From DASUCS01 sp041166745 (GTDB taxonomy: Bacteria; Actinomycetota; Acidimicrobiia; Acidimicrobiales; JACDCH01), in the NCBI GenBank assembly GCA_041166745.1, contig JBEEGH010000003.1, positions 124,001 through 188,000 of the forward strand: a DNA stretch of 64,000 nucleotides. Direction: 5' to 3'. Made by a program: the position numbers and the translations under genes. Below are positions 33,938 to 42,623 of the stretch, in pieces; within the stretch, counting starts at the first letter, position 1; each line of letters opens with the position of its first letter. Below the pieces are notes generated by a model. That model was given only the letters and a program-made list of their open reading frames with translations. It did not search any database and had not been told where the DNA came from.

Positions 33938-34693
33938 ATGAACGTTGAACAGGCGAAGCACTGGGTCGACGACGCCGAGCGGATCGTGGTGCTCACGGGC
34001 GCCGGCATCTCGACCGACAGCGGCATCCCCGACTTCCGAGGCCCGAACGGCGTGTGGACCAAGAACCCCGGGGCCGAGAAGACGGCCACGCTGTCGCACT
34101 ACATGTCGAATCCCGACGTGCGAAAGCAGGCGTGGCGCAATCGCGTCGAGTCGCCGATGTGGGACTCCGAGCCGAACGTCGGCCATCGCGCCATCGTCGA
34201 GCTCGAACGCCGCGGCAAGGTCCTCGCGGTCATCACACAAAACGTCGACGGTCTCCACTTGAAGGCGGGGAGTGATCCGGCGCGGCTCATCGAAGTGCAC
34301 GGCAACACCCGCGAAGTCGTCTGCATGCAATGCGGCGAGATGGCGCCGATGCAGCGGGCGCTCGATCGCGTGCGCGCCGGCGAGGAAGACCCGCCCTGTC
34401 GATCGTGTGGCGGCATCCTCAAGTCGGCGACGATCTCGTTCGGCCAGTCGCTGGTCGAGAGCGACCTCATCCGGGCCGATGCCGCGGCCCGCGAGTGTGA
34501 TCTGCTCCTGGCCATCGGCAGCACGCTCGGCGTGTACCCGGCGGCCGGGGTGGTGCCCATCGCCAAGCGCAGCGGCGCTCGGATCGTGATCATCAACGCC
34601 GAGCCGACGGAGATGGACGACATCGCCGATGCCGTGCTGCGGGGCCCGATCAGCGATCTGCTGCCCCCTCTGGTGGGAATGTCGACCCGGTAA
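33938..34693 (+). CDS. NAD-dependent protein deacylase, Sir2 family
   Basis: Cytoplasmic sirtuin of 251 residues that removes acyl groups from lysines using NAD. Motifs: GAGISTDSGIPDFRGPNGVW, TQNVDGLH, catalytic His121 in EVHGN, zinc cysteines 129, 132, 154 and 157, and IGSTLGVYPAAG. Two starts are possible: ATG 33923 and ATG 33938; the second has AGGACG upstream at a better distance. Its substrates cannot be deduced. It lies 18 nt before the rhodanese-MoeB gene, so the two may share a transcript. Confidence 0.93.
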   Translation: MNVEQAKHWVDDAERIVVLTGAGISTDSGIPDFRGPNGVWTKNPGAEKTATLSHYMSNPDVRKQAWRNRVESPMWDSEPNVGHRAIVELERRGKVLAVITQNVDGLHLKAGSDPARLIEVHGNTREVVCMQCGEMAPMQRALDRVRAGEEDPPCRSCGGILKSATISFGQSLVESDLIRADAAARECDLLLAIGSTLGVYPAAGVVPIAKRSGARIVIINAEPTEMDDIADAVLRGPISDLLPPLVGMSTR

Positions 34694-34711
34694 GTAGGGT
34701 TTCAGCCCGGG

Positions 34712-35890
34712 ATGGCTAGCTACCGCGAGATCCTCCAGCAGACGAAGAAGCAGATCAAAGAGGTCGACACCGCGACCGCGGACGAGCTGCGGGCCCAGCC
34801 GGGTGCTGTCGTGCTCGACGTCCGTGAGCCTGATGAGTACGAGCAGGGGGCCATCCCCGGCGCGCTGCACATCCCGAGGGGCCAGCTCGAGTCGAACATC
34901 GAGCCTCGGGTGAATGATCACGACGTCCCGGTGATCATCTTCTGCGCGAGCGGCAATCGATCGGCGTTCGCGGCCAAGACCCTCGAGGACATGGGCTTCA
35001 CCGACGTCGTGTCCGTCGCCGGCGGGTTCAACAAGTGGAAGGACGAGGGCCGCGACTGGAAGGTTCCTCGTTCGCTCACGCCCGAACAGCGCAACCGCTA
35101 CCAGCGTCACATCCTGCTTCCCGAGGTCGACATCGAAGGGCAGCTCGAGCTGCTCGATTCGAAGGTGTTGCTCCTCGGCGCCGGTGGGCTCGGTTCTCCC
35201 GCCGCGCTGTATCTCGCCGCCGCCGGTGTCGGCACCATTGGCATCATCGACATGGACGTGGTCGACGCATCCAACCTGCAGCGCCAGATCCTGCACAACC
35301 TCGAGCGCATCGGCGATCGCAAGGTGGACTCCGCGAAGAAGACGCTGTCGCTCATCAACCCCGACGTCAACGTCGTCACCTACGACGTCCGTCTCGGCGC
35401 CGACAACGTGATGGAGATCCTGAAGGGTTACGACGTCATCATCGACGGCACCGACAACTTCCCCACCCGTTACCTCGTGAACGACGCGTCGGTGAAGCTC
35501 GGCATTCCCGTCGTGCACGGATCGATCTTCCGGTTCGAAGGAATGGTCACGGTCTTCGATCCGAAGAACGGCCCGACGTACCGCGACATGGTGCCCGAGC
35601 CTCCCCCCGCAGAGATGGCACCGTCCTGCGCGGAGGCCGGTGTTCTCGGCGTGCTGCCCGGCATCATCGGCTCGATCCAGGCGGTCGAGGGCATCAAGCT
35701 GCTGCTCGATCTCGGCGATCCTCTCATCGGTCGGTTGCTGGCCTACGACTCGCTCGAGCAGAGCTTCCGCGAGTTCAAGGTGCGGCGCGATCCCGCCAAC
35801 GAGATCACGTGGGAGAACCGGGAGCGCATCGTCGTGTCAGAGCTCGACGGTTTGTGCATGCCGCACCCGTTGCAAGCGCCAGCGAAGTAA
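34712..35890 (+). CDS. moeB: Rhodanese-ThiF/MoeB adenylyltransferase fusion
   Basis: Protein of 392 residues that activates the C-terminus of a ubiquitin-like sulfur carrier (MoaD, ThiS or similar) by adenylation. Residues 15-118 are a rhodanese domain with candidate catalytic Cys78 (CASGNRS). From about 128 follows the ThiF/MoeB domain: NRYQRHILLPE, nucleotide loop LGAGGLGSPAALYLAAAGVG, DNFPTRYLVND and the SCAEAGVLG cysteine. The E. coli MoeB zinc CxxC pairs are not seen. In mycobacterial MoeZ and human MOCS3 the rhodanese is C-terminal; here it is N-terminal. Partner carriers are not in the window. Confidence 0.87.
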   Translation: MASYREILQQTKKQIKEVDTATADELRAQPGAVVLDVREPDEYEQGAIPGALHIPRGQLESNIEPRVNDHDVPVIIFCASGNRSAFAAKTLEDMGFTDVVSVAGGFNKWKDEGRDWKVPRSLTPEQRNRYQRHILLPEVDIEGQLELLDSKVLLLGAGGLGSPAALYLAAAGVGTIGIIDMDVVDASNLQRQILHNLERIGDRKVDSAKKTLSLINPDVNVVTYDVRLGADNVMEILKGYDVIIDGTDNFPTRYLVNDASVKLGIPVVHGSIFRFEGMVTVFDPKNGPTYRDMVPEPPPAEMAPSCAEAGVLGVLPGIIGSIQAVEGIKLLLDLGDPLIGRLLAYDSLEQSFREFKVRRDPANEITWENRERIVVSELDGLCMPHPLQAPAK

Positions 35891-35896
35891 ACACCT

Positions 35897-35914
35897 AAGC
35901 CCTCACCGGGCTTT
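35897..35914 (+). terminator. Weak hairpin after moeB
   Basis: AAGCCC and GGGCTT pair around a TCACC loop, followed by TTTG, 7 nt after the moeB stop. It is short but has the layout of an intrinsic terminator. Confidence 0.45.
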
Positions 35915-35922
35915 GTAGGGGC

Positions 35923-37299
35923 ATGGACGACGAATCCCTGCGGTCCCGCTTCGAGGCGGCCGCACCGCCCGCAGCCCCCGGGGACGCGCAGCTCGCGGCG
36001 ATCCAGGTCCGAGCGCAACGCCTCCGCAGCCGTCGAAGCCGACAAGCCGTGCTGGGTGGGGTTGCCGCACTGGTACTGATCGCGGCGGGAGCCTTGGTCG
36101 CCGCTCGCGGGCCCAAACACACGACCAACGTGGACATCACCGCGCCGACGACCTCGTCGTCGCCGAGCAGCAACTCCTCTGCGCCGGAGACGACCGTTGT
36201 GGATTCGACGGTCGAGCCAACCACCGTCGCGGTCACGGAGCCGCCGCCGTTGGTGCCCCCGCCCTTCGGCGACGGCGGTGGCAAGCTGCTGTACACCTCG
36301 CCGTCGGACTCCGCGCGACAAGGATTGTCGGCCGCGTCCGGCAACGGCACGGAGAACGGACCACTCCCGCTTCCCGCCGGCGTCACGGATGTCTCTGGTC
36401 CGCAATGGTCACCTGATCGGTCGAAGATTGCGTTCGCCGCGGGAAGCAACGGCATCTGGGTCATGTCGGCAAACGGCTCCGGCGCACGTCATCTCACGGT
36501 GGCGTTCGACATGTCGCCCGTTTGGTCGCCCGACGGCGCATCGATCCTCGTTCGGCGAGTCGGCGATCCTCAACAACTCGTGATCGTGTCGGCCGCGTCC
36601 GGTGCCGAAGTGGCGTCGGCCGTGGCGGATGCCGGCGGCTACTGGGCACCGGACTCGTCGGGTGTGGCCTTCGTCGATCACGTGACCGGGCCCGGTGCCC
36701 AACAGCATCCGGGCAATGTCTTCGTACTTCCACGAAACGGTGGCGCTCCGGCTCAGCTCACGCATGATGCCGATTCGAGCGCGTCGATCTACTACTACAC
36801 GAGCGCGTGGGAGCCGAACGGCCGCGTCACGTACGCGCGGTACGCCGGGACGGGAGCGGGCACATTCACATCGCTCGCCGACGGATCAGATGTCATCCAG
36901 CTCAGCGATCGAGCGGCGACGGTCGCATGGTCACCGTCCCGTCTCGCGGCGCTGAGTGGCAGCCGATCAGAGGTCAGCATCGTGACCGATCACGGCGCGA
37001 TCGTGGCCTCCATCTCGGCGACCGACGCGAGCGCCGCGTGGTCGCCGGACGGATCCGCTCTGGCGGTGGCGGCGGTCGACCGGCTCTCGTTCGTGCGGCC
37101 GAACGGGTCGACGATCACCACGATCAATGGCCTGTCGCTAGCGGGCGCGGGCTGGTCGCCGGATGGTCAACTGTTCGCCGGCATACAAGACCTCGGGCCG
37201 GAAGGGGGCGAACTCGTCGTCGCCTCGATCGACGGCGCCACTGCGACGATCGGGCCGTACTCTGGCTTGATGTGCTGCGGTGTGTGGGTCGACTGGTGA
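35923..37299 (+). CDS. Membrane-anchored beta-propeller (TolB/PD40-like) protein next to an ECF sigma factor
   Basis: Protein of 458 residues. A 45-residue basic, Ala-rich cytoplasmic segment precedes one transmembrane helix (QAVLGGVAALVLIAAGALVAA), a Thr/Ser/Pro-rich linker, and an outer domain from about 120 with repeated W-SPDG-S/A motifs (SGPQWSPDRSKIAFAAG, SPVWSPDGASILV, AAWSPDGSALAVA, GAGWSPDGQLFAG) that mark a PD40 propeller. The single-pass topology and adjacency (1-nt gap) to an ECF sigma gene suggest an anti-sigma or sensor role, although no zinc-type anti-sigma motif is present. Confidence 0.75.
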   Translation: MDDESLRSRFEAAAPPAAPGDAQLAAIQVRAQRLRSRRSRQAVLGGVAALVLIAAGALVAARGPKHTTNVDITAPTTSSSPSSNSSAPETTVVDSTVEPTTVAVTEPPPLVPPPFGDGGGKLLYTSPSDSARQGLSAASGNGTENGPLPLPAGVTDVSGPQWSPDRSKIAFAAGSNGIWVMSANGSGARHLTVAFDMSPVWSPDGASILVRRVGDPQQLVIVSAASGAEVASAVADAGGYWAPDSSGVAFVDHVTGPGAQQHPGNVFVLPRNGGAPAQLTHDADSSASIYYYTSAWEPNGRVTYARYAGTGAGTFTSLADGSDVIQLSDRAATVAWSPSRLAALSGSRSEVSIVTDHGAIVASISATDASAAWSPDGSALAVAAVDRLSFVRPNGSTITTINGLSLAGAGWSPDGQLFAGIQDLGPEGGELVVASIDGATATIGPYSGLMCCGVWVDW

Positions 37300-37300
37300 G

Positions 37301-37759
37301 GTGACCGCAGACTTTTCGGAGTTCTACCGGGACCACTACCAGCGGCTCGTGGCATCGTTGTCCTTCGCATCGCCGCACCGCCACGACATCGAAGACGTGG
37401 CGCAGGAAGCGTTCGCTCGGGTCTGCGCGCGTTGGCCGCGCGTGAGTCGCGGCAGCAATCCGCCGGGCTACCTGTACCGCGTTGCGTTTCGACTGCTCTT
37501 CCGGCGGGCGCGACCTCGACCTGCCGCCGCCTCGTCACCGCCCGTTCACCGCGACTCGCCCGTGATCGATGTGGTCGTGCGCGACGCATTGGAGTTGTTG
37601 CCGCCGAAGCAGCGAGCCGTCGCGGTGCTCTGCATCTACCTCGAGGTGCAGCCGAACGAGGCCGCCAAGATCATGCGCCTGCGACCGTCGACGGTGCGCG
37701 TCCACCTGCATCGAGTGCGCCAGACGCTGATGGCCGTGCTGGAGGACGAAGCGGACTAG
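37301..37759 (+). CDS. ECF (sigma-70 family) RNA polymerase sigma factor
   Basis: Sigma factor of 152 residues. Region 2 (about 8-70) includes FYRDHYQRLVASLSF and DIEDVAQEAFARVCARWPRV; region 4 (about 98-148) has LELLPPKQRAVAVLCIY and the recognition helix RLRPSTVRVHLHRVRQTL. The start is GTG 37301, just after the propeller-gene stop. It could direct the GGAAC-type promoters seen at 25610 and 26457, but other ECF factors elsewhere in the genome are equally possible. Its stop interlocks with that of the convergent sugar dehydrogenase gene (CTAG). Confidence 0.88.
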   Translation: MTADFSEFYRDHYQRLVASLSFASPHRHDIEDVAQEAFARVCARWPRVSRGSNPPGYLYRVAFRLLFRRARPRPAAASSPPVHRDSPVIDVVVRDALELLPPKQRAVAVLCIYLEVQPNEAAKIMRLRPSTVRVHLHRVRQTLMAVLEDEAD

Positions 37760-39765
37760 CGGCCGAAGAAGAACAGGTACAGCCGGTCGTCCGTGCCACG
37801 TGCGAACACGTCGAGCTGCGCGAATCCACGAGACGTTGCTCCGGGCGGCCCGACGATCACGTCCGACGAGCCTCCGATCCGTTGCCACGGAACCCACGAG
37901 GTGCCGTTCCACGCCGTCGTATAGAGGCCCGCGTCCGTGCCTCGAGTGAAAACGGCGTAGTGATTGAAGCCCCACGACGCGGCCGAAGGGGGGCCACTGA
38001 GCACACCACTCGCGGTGCCCGGCGGCTGCACCCACGCGGACCATTTCGTGCCGTCCCAGAACGTCTGCCAGAGCCGGCTGTCCGCGCCTCGGACGAACAC
38101 GTCGACCCGTCCCGGTGCCCAGCTCGCGGCGGCCGGCGCGCCCTGCGCGGATCCGGTGGACGGATTCCCGCGTGGCAGCCACGCCGACGACCACACCGTG
38201 CCGTCCCAGAACCGCTGATACACCTGGCCATCAGTGCCGGTGACGAAGACGTCGAGACGATCGGCCGCCCACGCGGCGACCGCAGGGCTCGCGGCGAGCA
38301 GACCGTCAGGCACGGGTTGCTGCCACAACGACCACGAGGTGCCGCCGTTCGTGCTGAAGCGCTGCCACAACTTGCTGTCCGCGCCGCGCACGAAGAGGTC
38401 GAGACGGCCGGGCGCCCACGAGACCGCCGCCGGCTCTCCCACCGCCCCGCCCGGCGGGGCCCCGAGCGCGGTCCACGACGAGAAGCCGGTGCCCTGGTAC
38501 GACGTCCAGTACACCGCGTTGTCCGTGCCGAGCACGAAGCTGTCGACGCGACCAAATCCGCGAACGGCGGCTGCCGCAGGACCGGATCGCAGGACGCCGT
38601 CGGGCCGCACCCGTTGAGGCGGTCGCCATTGCGCTGCTTGGAAGCGAACGTGAACCAGTGAGTTCTGCCCGCGCGCGACGTACCAGACCGATCCGTCAGA
38701 GGCCACGCCGATGTCGACCGGGCTGACGGAGCTGTCCGGAGCCGTAAACGCGGTGACCGATCCGTAGCCGGCCGGGGCGAGCGTGCGCAGCCAACCGCCG
38801 CACAGGTCGCCCAAGAAGTACGCGCCGTTGTAGTTGGCCGGGAACGGCTCGGTCGCCGACGGTTGCGGGTTGTAGAACGCCCCGCCGGTGATCGCGCAGC
38901 CTTCGGAGTGGGTGTAGGCGAAGACCGGGTTCGCGATCCCGAACGGCGGCGGCCCGCAGTTCGTGGTCGAGCCTTGAACGCACGGGCCCTCGCGCCCCGG
39001 CCACCCGAAGTTGGCTCCCTTGAAGACGTCGTCGACCTCTTCCCACGTGTCTTGACCGACATCGTTGGCGAAGAGTCGACCAGTGCCGGGTTGGAAGCCG
39101 AAGGTGAACGGATTTCGCAGGCCGAACGCCCAGATCGCGTCGTAGTTCGCGCCGCCCCCGTCGTTGAATGGATTGTCCGCGGGAATGGAGCCGTCGGAGT
39201 TGATTCGAAGGAGCTTGCCGAACGGGTTGGTCAGTTCTTGCGCGCGCTCCGAGTGGCCGTTCTCGCCGACCGCGATGTACAGCTTGCCGTCCGGGCCGAA
39301 GTGGATCCCGCCGCCGTTGTGATTCGTGTTGTCGACGGCCGGGAGGTCGAGCAACACCGACTCGCTGCCGGGCGTCGCGGTGTCGCCGTTCGCGGTGAAC
39401 CGCGACACTCGGTTGTGCACCGTCGGCGACGGCACCGTGTAGTACACGTACACGAATCCGTTGGCGACGAAGTTCGGATCGAACGTGACCCCGAGCAGTC
39501 CGCGTTCACCACTCGAGTTGACAGACAGCTGCACGAACGCAGCGGCGAGCAGCGCGCCGTTCTTGACGACCCGCAGCTTTCCGCCCTGCTCGGAGACGAA
39601 GATCCGACCGTCGGCTGCGATGGCCATGGCGGTCGGGTTGGTGAGACCAGTGACCGATGTCGCGCTGAAGCCCGACGGGGGCGGTGCCGCGGAGGCCGGA
39701 GCCGAGAGGGCGCCGGTCGTCGCGATCACCAACAACGCGGCCATCACGACCGAACGAGCTCTCAT
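37756..39765 (-). CDS. Exported PQQ-type sugar dehydrogenase with C-terminal lectin-like propeller
   Basis: Protein of 669 residues with a signal peptide (cut near APASA). Residues 35-375 match the soluble aldose dehydrogenase (GSDH) propeller: TNPTAMAIAADGRIFVSEQGG, GERGLLGVTFDPNF, NHNGGGIHFGPDGKLYIAVG and the AFGLRNPF motif. From about 385 onward there are six or seven repeats of about 50 residues with the core RLDLFVRGADSKLWQRF, a PLL-type lectin propeller. It may oxidise sugars at the cell surface while bound to glycan. PQQ dependence is by family only. Confidence 0.85.
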   Translation of the reverse strand: MRARSVVMAALLVIATTGALSAPASAAPPPSGFSATSVTGLTNPTAMAIAADGRIFVSEQGGKLRVVKNGALLAAAFVQLSVNSSGERGLLGVTFDPNFVANGFVYVYYTVPSPTVHNRVSRFTANGDTATPGSESVLLDLPAVDNTNHNGGGIHFGPDGKLYIAVGENGHSERAQELTNPFGKLLRINSDGSIPADNPFNDGGGANYDAIWAFGLRNPFTFGFQPGTGRLFANDVGQDTWEEVDDVFKGANFGWPGREGPCVQGSTTNCGPPPFGIANPVFAYTHSEGCAITGGAFYNPQPSATEPFPANYNGAYFLGDLCGGWLRTLAPAGYGSVTAFTAPDSSVSPVDIGVASDGSVWYVARGQNSLVHVRFQAAQWRPPQRVRPDGVLRSGPAAAAVRGFGRVDSFVLGTDNAVYWTSYQGTGFSSWTALGAPPGGAVGEPAAVSWAPGRLDLFVRGADSKLWQRFSTNGGTSWSLWQQPVPDGLLAASPAVAAWAADRLDVFVTGTDGQVYQRFWDGTVWSSAWLPRGNPSTGSAQGAPAAASWAPGRVDVFVRGADSRLWQTFWDGTKWSAWVQPPGTASGVLSGPPSAASWGFNHYAVFTRGTDAGLYTTAWNGTSWVPWQRIGGSSDVIVGPPGATSRGFAQLDVFARGTDDRLYLFFFGR
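37765..38610 (-). repeat. Tandem repeats coding for the lectin-like propeller blades
   Basis: Six or seven tandem units of about 50 codons code for blades with the consensus R-hD-hF-V-x-G-x-D-x-x-hW-Q-R-FW-DG-x-x-W-S-x-W. They form the C-terminal half of the sugar dehydrogenase gene. Confidence 0.7.
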
Positions 39766-39827
39766 CGTCGTCGCAGCGTAGCGACGGTGCGCAGTCCGTC
39801 TCTGTCGGGCTCTACGGGGCCAAAACG

Positions 39828-39858
39828 CGAGAAGGGCCCGGTGGTCCGGGCCCTCTCG
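39828..39858. other. Strong hairpin in the divergent gap before rmlA
   Basis: CGAGAAGGGCCCGG pairs with CCGGGCCCTCTCG, with one bulged A. It lies in a 224-bp gap between divergent genes, where no gene ends. The rest of the gap (39766-39989) shows no gene; near its end CAGACT (39974-39979) is a possible -10 box for rmlA. The hairpin might end a small RNA or insulate the two promoters. Confidence 0.5.
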
Positions 39859-39989
39859 ACGCGTGGGAATCGGAGGCGACGGAGCGCTCTCCGGAACTGA
39901 TTTGCTGCGTCTACATCGGCATTCCGAGCCGCCGCCTTGAGCACCCGGGTTCGGGGAGTCGACCTCGCCTCTGCCAGACTTTGCCTGCG

Positions 39990-41096
39990 ATGAAGGGTCT
40001 GATTCTCTCCGGCGGCTCTGGCACTCGGCTCCGTCCGATCACCCACACGAGCGCCAAGCAACTTGTGCCCGTGGCCAACAAGCCGATCCTGTTCTACGGG
40101 CTCGAGCACATGGTCCACGCCGGAATCCGTGACTTCGGCATCGTCGTCGGAGAGACCGGTGCCGAGATCAGGGAAGCAGTTGGCGATGGCAGCCGTTGGG
40201 GCGTCGACATCACCTACATCCAGCAGGACGCGCCGCGGGGGCTGGGTCACTGCGTGTTGATCAGTCGCGAGTTCCTCGGTGAAGACGATTTCATCGTGTA
40301 CCTCGGCGACAACATGATCCAGCAGGGTGTCGCTCGATTCGTCTCCCGATTCGAGGCGGAGCAGCGCCGGGCCGACGAGCCGACGCTCGACGGCGATCAC
40401 CGTGCGCCCGCGGCCCAGATCCTGCTGTGTCCCGTGCCGGATCCGCATCGCTTCGGTGTCGCGGAAGTCGACGCCGACGGACACGTGGTTCGCTTGGTCG
40501 AGAAACCCGTCGAGCCACCGTCGAACCTCGCGCTGGCCGGCGTGTACCTCTTCACTCCCGCCATCCACGAGGCCGTTCGTTCGATCGTGCCTTCCGACCG
40601 CGGCGAGCTCGAGATCACCGACGCCATTCAATGGTTGATCGACAACGGCCACCGAGTGATCCACGAGATCCTCGAGGGCTGGTGGCTCGACACCGGGAAG
40701 AAGGATCCCCTCCTCGAGAGCAATCGACGGGTGCTGGAGACCCTCGAGCCGAGGATCGACGGCAAGGTCGACGACGCGTCGCAGGTCGATGGTCGAGTGG
40801 TCATAGAGGAGGGCGCCCAACTCATCGGTTCGCGCGTGCGTGGCCCGGCGATCATCGGCGCTCGTACTCGCATCGTCGACAGCTACGTCGGTCCGTTCAC
40901 CGCGGTGGCGGATGACTGCGAGATCATCGACTCCGAGGTGGAGCACTCGGTGATCCTCGAGCACAGCCGGATCGTCTGTGTGCCGCGTCTGACCGATTCG
41001 CTGATCGGGCGCTACGTCGAGGTGCTGCGCTCCGGCGAACGACCGAGCGCAACGCGTCTCATGCTCGGCGACCATTGCACGATCGATTTGGAGTGA
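39990..41096 (+). CDS. rmlA: Glucose-1-phosphate thymidylyltransferase, long form
   Basis: Enzyme of 368 residues that joins glucose-1-phosphate and dTTP to give dTDP-glucose, the first step to dTDP-rhamnose. The nucleotidyltransferase domain has LILSGGSGTRLRPITHTSAKQLVPVANKP and the magnesium site YLGDNM. A C-terminal left-handed helix region (about 265-350, VEEGAQLIGSRVRGPAIIG-like hexads) makes it the long form seen in antibiotic-sugar clusters rather than the 290-residue RmlA. The ATG at 39990 is set by homology. It is first in the rmlACBD operon. Confidence 0.92.
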   Translation: MKGLILSGGSGTRLRPITHTSAKQLVPVANKPILFYGLEHMVHAGIRDFGIVVGETGAEIREAVGDGSRWGVDITYIQQDAPRGLGHCVLISREFLGEDDFIVYLGDNMIQQGVARFVSRFEAEQRRADEPTLDGDHRAPAAQILLCPVPDPHRFGVAEVDADGHVVRLVEKPVEPPSNLALAGVYLFTPAIHEAVRSIVPSDRGELEITDAIQWLIDNGHRVIHEILEGWWLDTGKKDPLLESNRRVLETLEPRIDGKVDDASQVDGRVVIEEGAQLIGSRVRGPAIIGARTRIVDSYVGPFTAVADDCEIIDSEVEHSVILEHSRIVCVPRLTDSLIGRYVEVLRSGERPSATRLMLGDHCTIDLE

Positions 41097-41103
41097 GCTG
41101 TCA

Positions 41104-41670
41104 ATGGCCAAGGTGATCGAATCCGACGTCATCGTCGGCGTCTACATCGTCGATCCCGTCGTGCATGGCGACGAGCGCGGGTTCTTCGTCGAGACGTACC
41201 GACGCGAGTGGTTCCCGCAGGGACGGGAGATGACCCAGGGCAACCGTGGAGATCGCCAAGCCGGCGCGGTGGTGGGGTTGCACTACCACTTGCACCAGGC
41301 CGACTACTGGTACGTGCCAGAAGGCCGAGCGCGCGTTGTGCTCCACGACCTGCGCGAGGGGTCGCCCACCGACGGCAAGACCTTGGTGCTGGATCTCGGT
41401 CGGGAAGAGGACGGCACGCACCTCCATCGAGGCGTGTTCATTCCGCCCGGCGTGGCCCACGGCTTCGGTGCGCTGACGAACATGACGATCACGTATTTGG
41501 TCGACAGCTACTACAACGCAGCCGACGAGTTGGGGGTGGCGTGGGACGACCCTGCCATCGGCGCCGACTGGGGGATCAGCGACCCGATCCTTTCCGAGCG
41601 TGATCAGAAGAACCCGCTGCGCTCCGACATCGAGCGTCAGTGGCAGCCGCACTTCTCCCTTCGCACATGA
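41104..41670 (+). CDS. rmlC: dTDP-4-dehydrorhamnose 3,5-epimerase-like cupin
   Basis: Cupin-fold enzyme of 188 residues that epimerises the 4-keto sugar made by RmlB. It shows DERGFFVETYRREWF, GLHYHLHQADYWYVPEG (metal-free cupin with the conserved His) and HRGVFIPPGVAHGF. It follows rmlA by 7 nt and overlaps rmlB (ATGA). Some enzymes of this fold act only at C3 or C5, so the product is inferred from the complete rml set. Confidence 0.9.
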   Translation: MAKVIESDVIVGVYIVDPVVHGDERGFFVETYRREWFPQGREMTQGNRGDRQAGAVVGLHYHLHQADYWYVPEGRARVVLHDLREGSPTDGKTLVLDLGREEDGTHLHRGVFIPPGVAHGFGALTNMTITYLVDSYYNAADELGVAWDDPAIGADWGISDPILSERDQKNPLRSDIERQWQPHFSLRT

Positions 41671-42623
41671 AGCAGTTCGTCACCGGAGGGGCCGGGTTCA
41701 TCGGGTCGAACTACGTGCGCCACTTGCTGGCCAACACCGACGACGAGGTCACGGTGTACGACTCGCTCACCTACGCCGGCAACCTCTCGACGATGAAGGA
41801 CGTGGACGACAGCCCGCGCTACTCGTTCGTCAAGGGCGACATCTGCGACCCTGGGACGCTCGAAGACGCGATGGTCGGTCACGACGCTGTCGTGCACTTC
41901 GCGGCCGAGAGTCACGTCGACCGTTCGATCGCCGGTCCGGACGACTTCATCAACACGAACTGCTTCGGCACGAACATCGTGATGGACACCGCTCGGCGCC
42001 TCGAGATCGCTCGAGTGATCCACATCGGAACTGATGAGGTGTACGGGTCGGTCGAGGTCGGTTCGTCCAAGGAAGACGATCCGCTCGAGCCGCGCTCGCC
42101 CTACTCGGCGTCGAAAGCCGGATCGGACTTGATCGCGCTCTCGTACCACCACACGTACGGCGTACCGGTGACCGTCACCCGCTGCACCAACAACTTCGGC
42201 CCGTTCCAGTACCCCGAGAAGGTCATCCCGCTGTTCACCACCAACCTGATCGATGGTCGTACCGTGCCGCTGTACGGCGACGGGCTGAACGAGCGCGATT
42301 GGCTGTACGTCGACGACCATTGCGCCGGCGTCCTGCTCGTCCTGCACGATGGCGCGGCGGGGGAGATCTACAACATCGGCGCCGGGAACGAAACCCCCAA
42401 CCGGATACTGGTCGACAAGTTGCTTGCGCTCCTCGGTGCGGGTGAGGAGATGGTCGAGTACGTCGCCGACCGCCTCGGTCACGACCGGCGATACTCGGTC
42501 GACATCGCCAAGATCACGGCTCTCGGGTGGCGCAAGCGGCGCACACTCGACGAGGCCCTCGAGGAAACGGTGGGCTGGTATCGCGACAACGAGTGGTGGT
42601 GGCGTCCGCTCAAAGAGCGCTGA
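41667..42623 (+). CDS. rmlB: dTDP-glucose 4,6-dehydratase
   Basis: Extended SDR of 318 residues that converts dTDP-glucose to the 4-keto-6-deoxy sugar. N-terminal TGGAGFIGSNYVRHLL binds NAD. The active-site TDEVYG (Thr, Asp, Glu) and YSASK Tyr-x3-Lys are specific for 4,6-dehydratases, and RCTNNFGPFQYPEK follows. The ATG overlaps the rmlC stop (ATGA), and the stop overlaps the rmlD start by 1 nt. Confidence 0.95.
   Translation: MKQFVTGGAGFIGSNYVRHLLANTDDEVTVYDSLTYAGNLSTMKDVDDSPRYSFVKGDICDPGTLEDAMVGHDAVVHFAAESHVDRSIAGPDDFINTNCFGTNIVMDTARRLEIARVIHIGTDEVYGSVEVGSSKEDDPLEPRSPYSASKAGSDLIALSYHHTYGVPVTVTRCTNNFGPFQYPEKVIPLFTTNLIDGRTVPLYGDGLNERDWLYVDDHCAGVLLVLHDGAAGEIYNIGAGNETPNRILVDKLLALLGAGEEMVEYVADRLGHDRRYSVDIAKITALGWRKRRTLDEALEETVGWYRDNEWWWRPLKER

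Noticed and set aside
39762..41132. 456-codon minus-strand frame opposite rmlA
   Set aside because: rmlA is unmistakable on the other strand, and the antisense product has no motifs.
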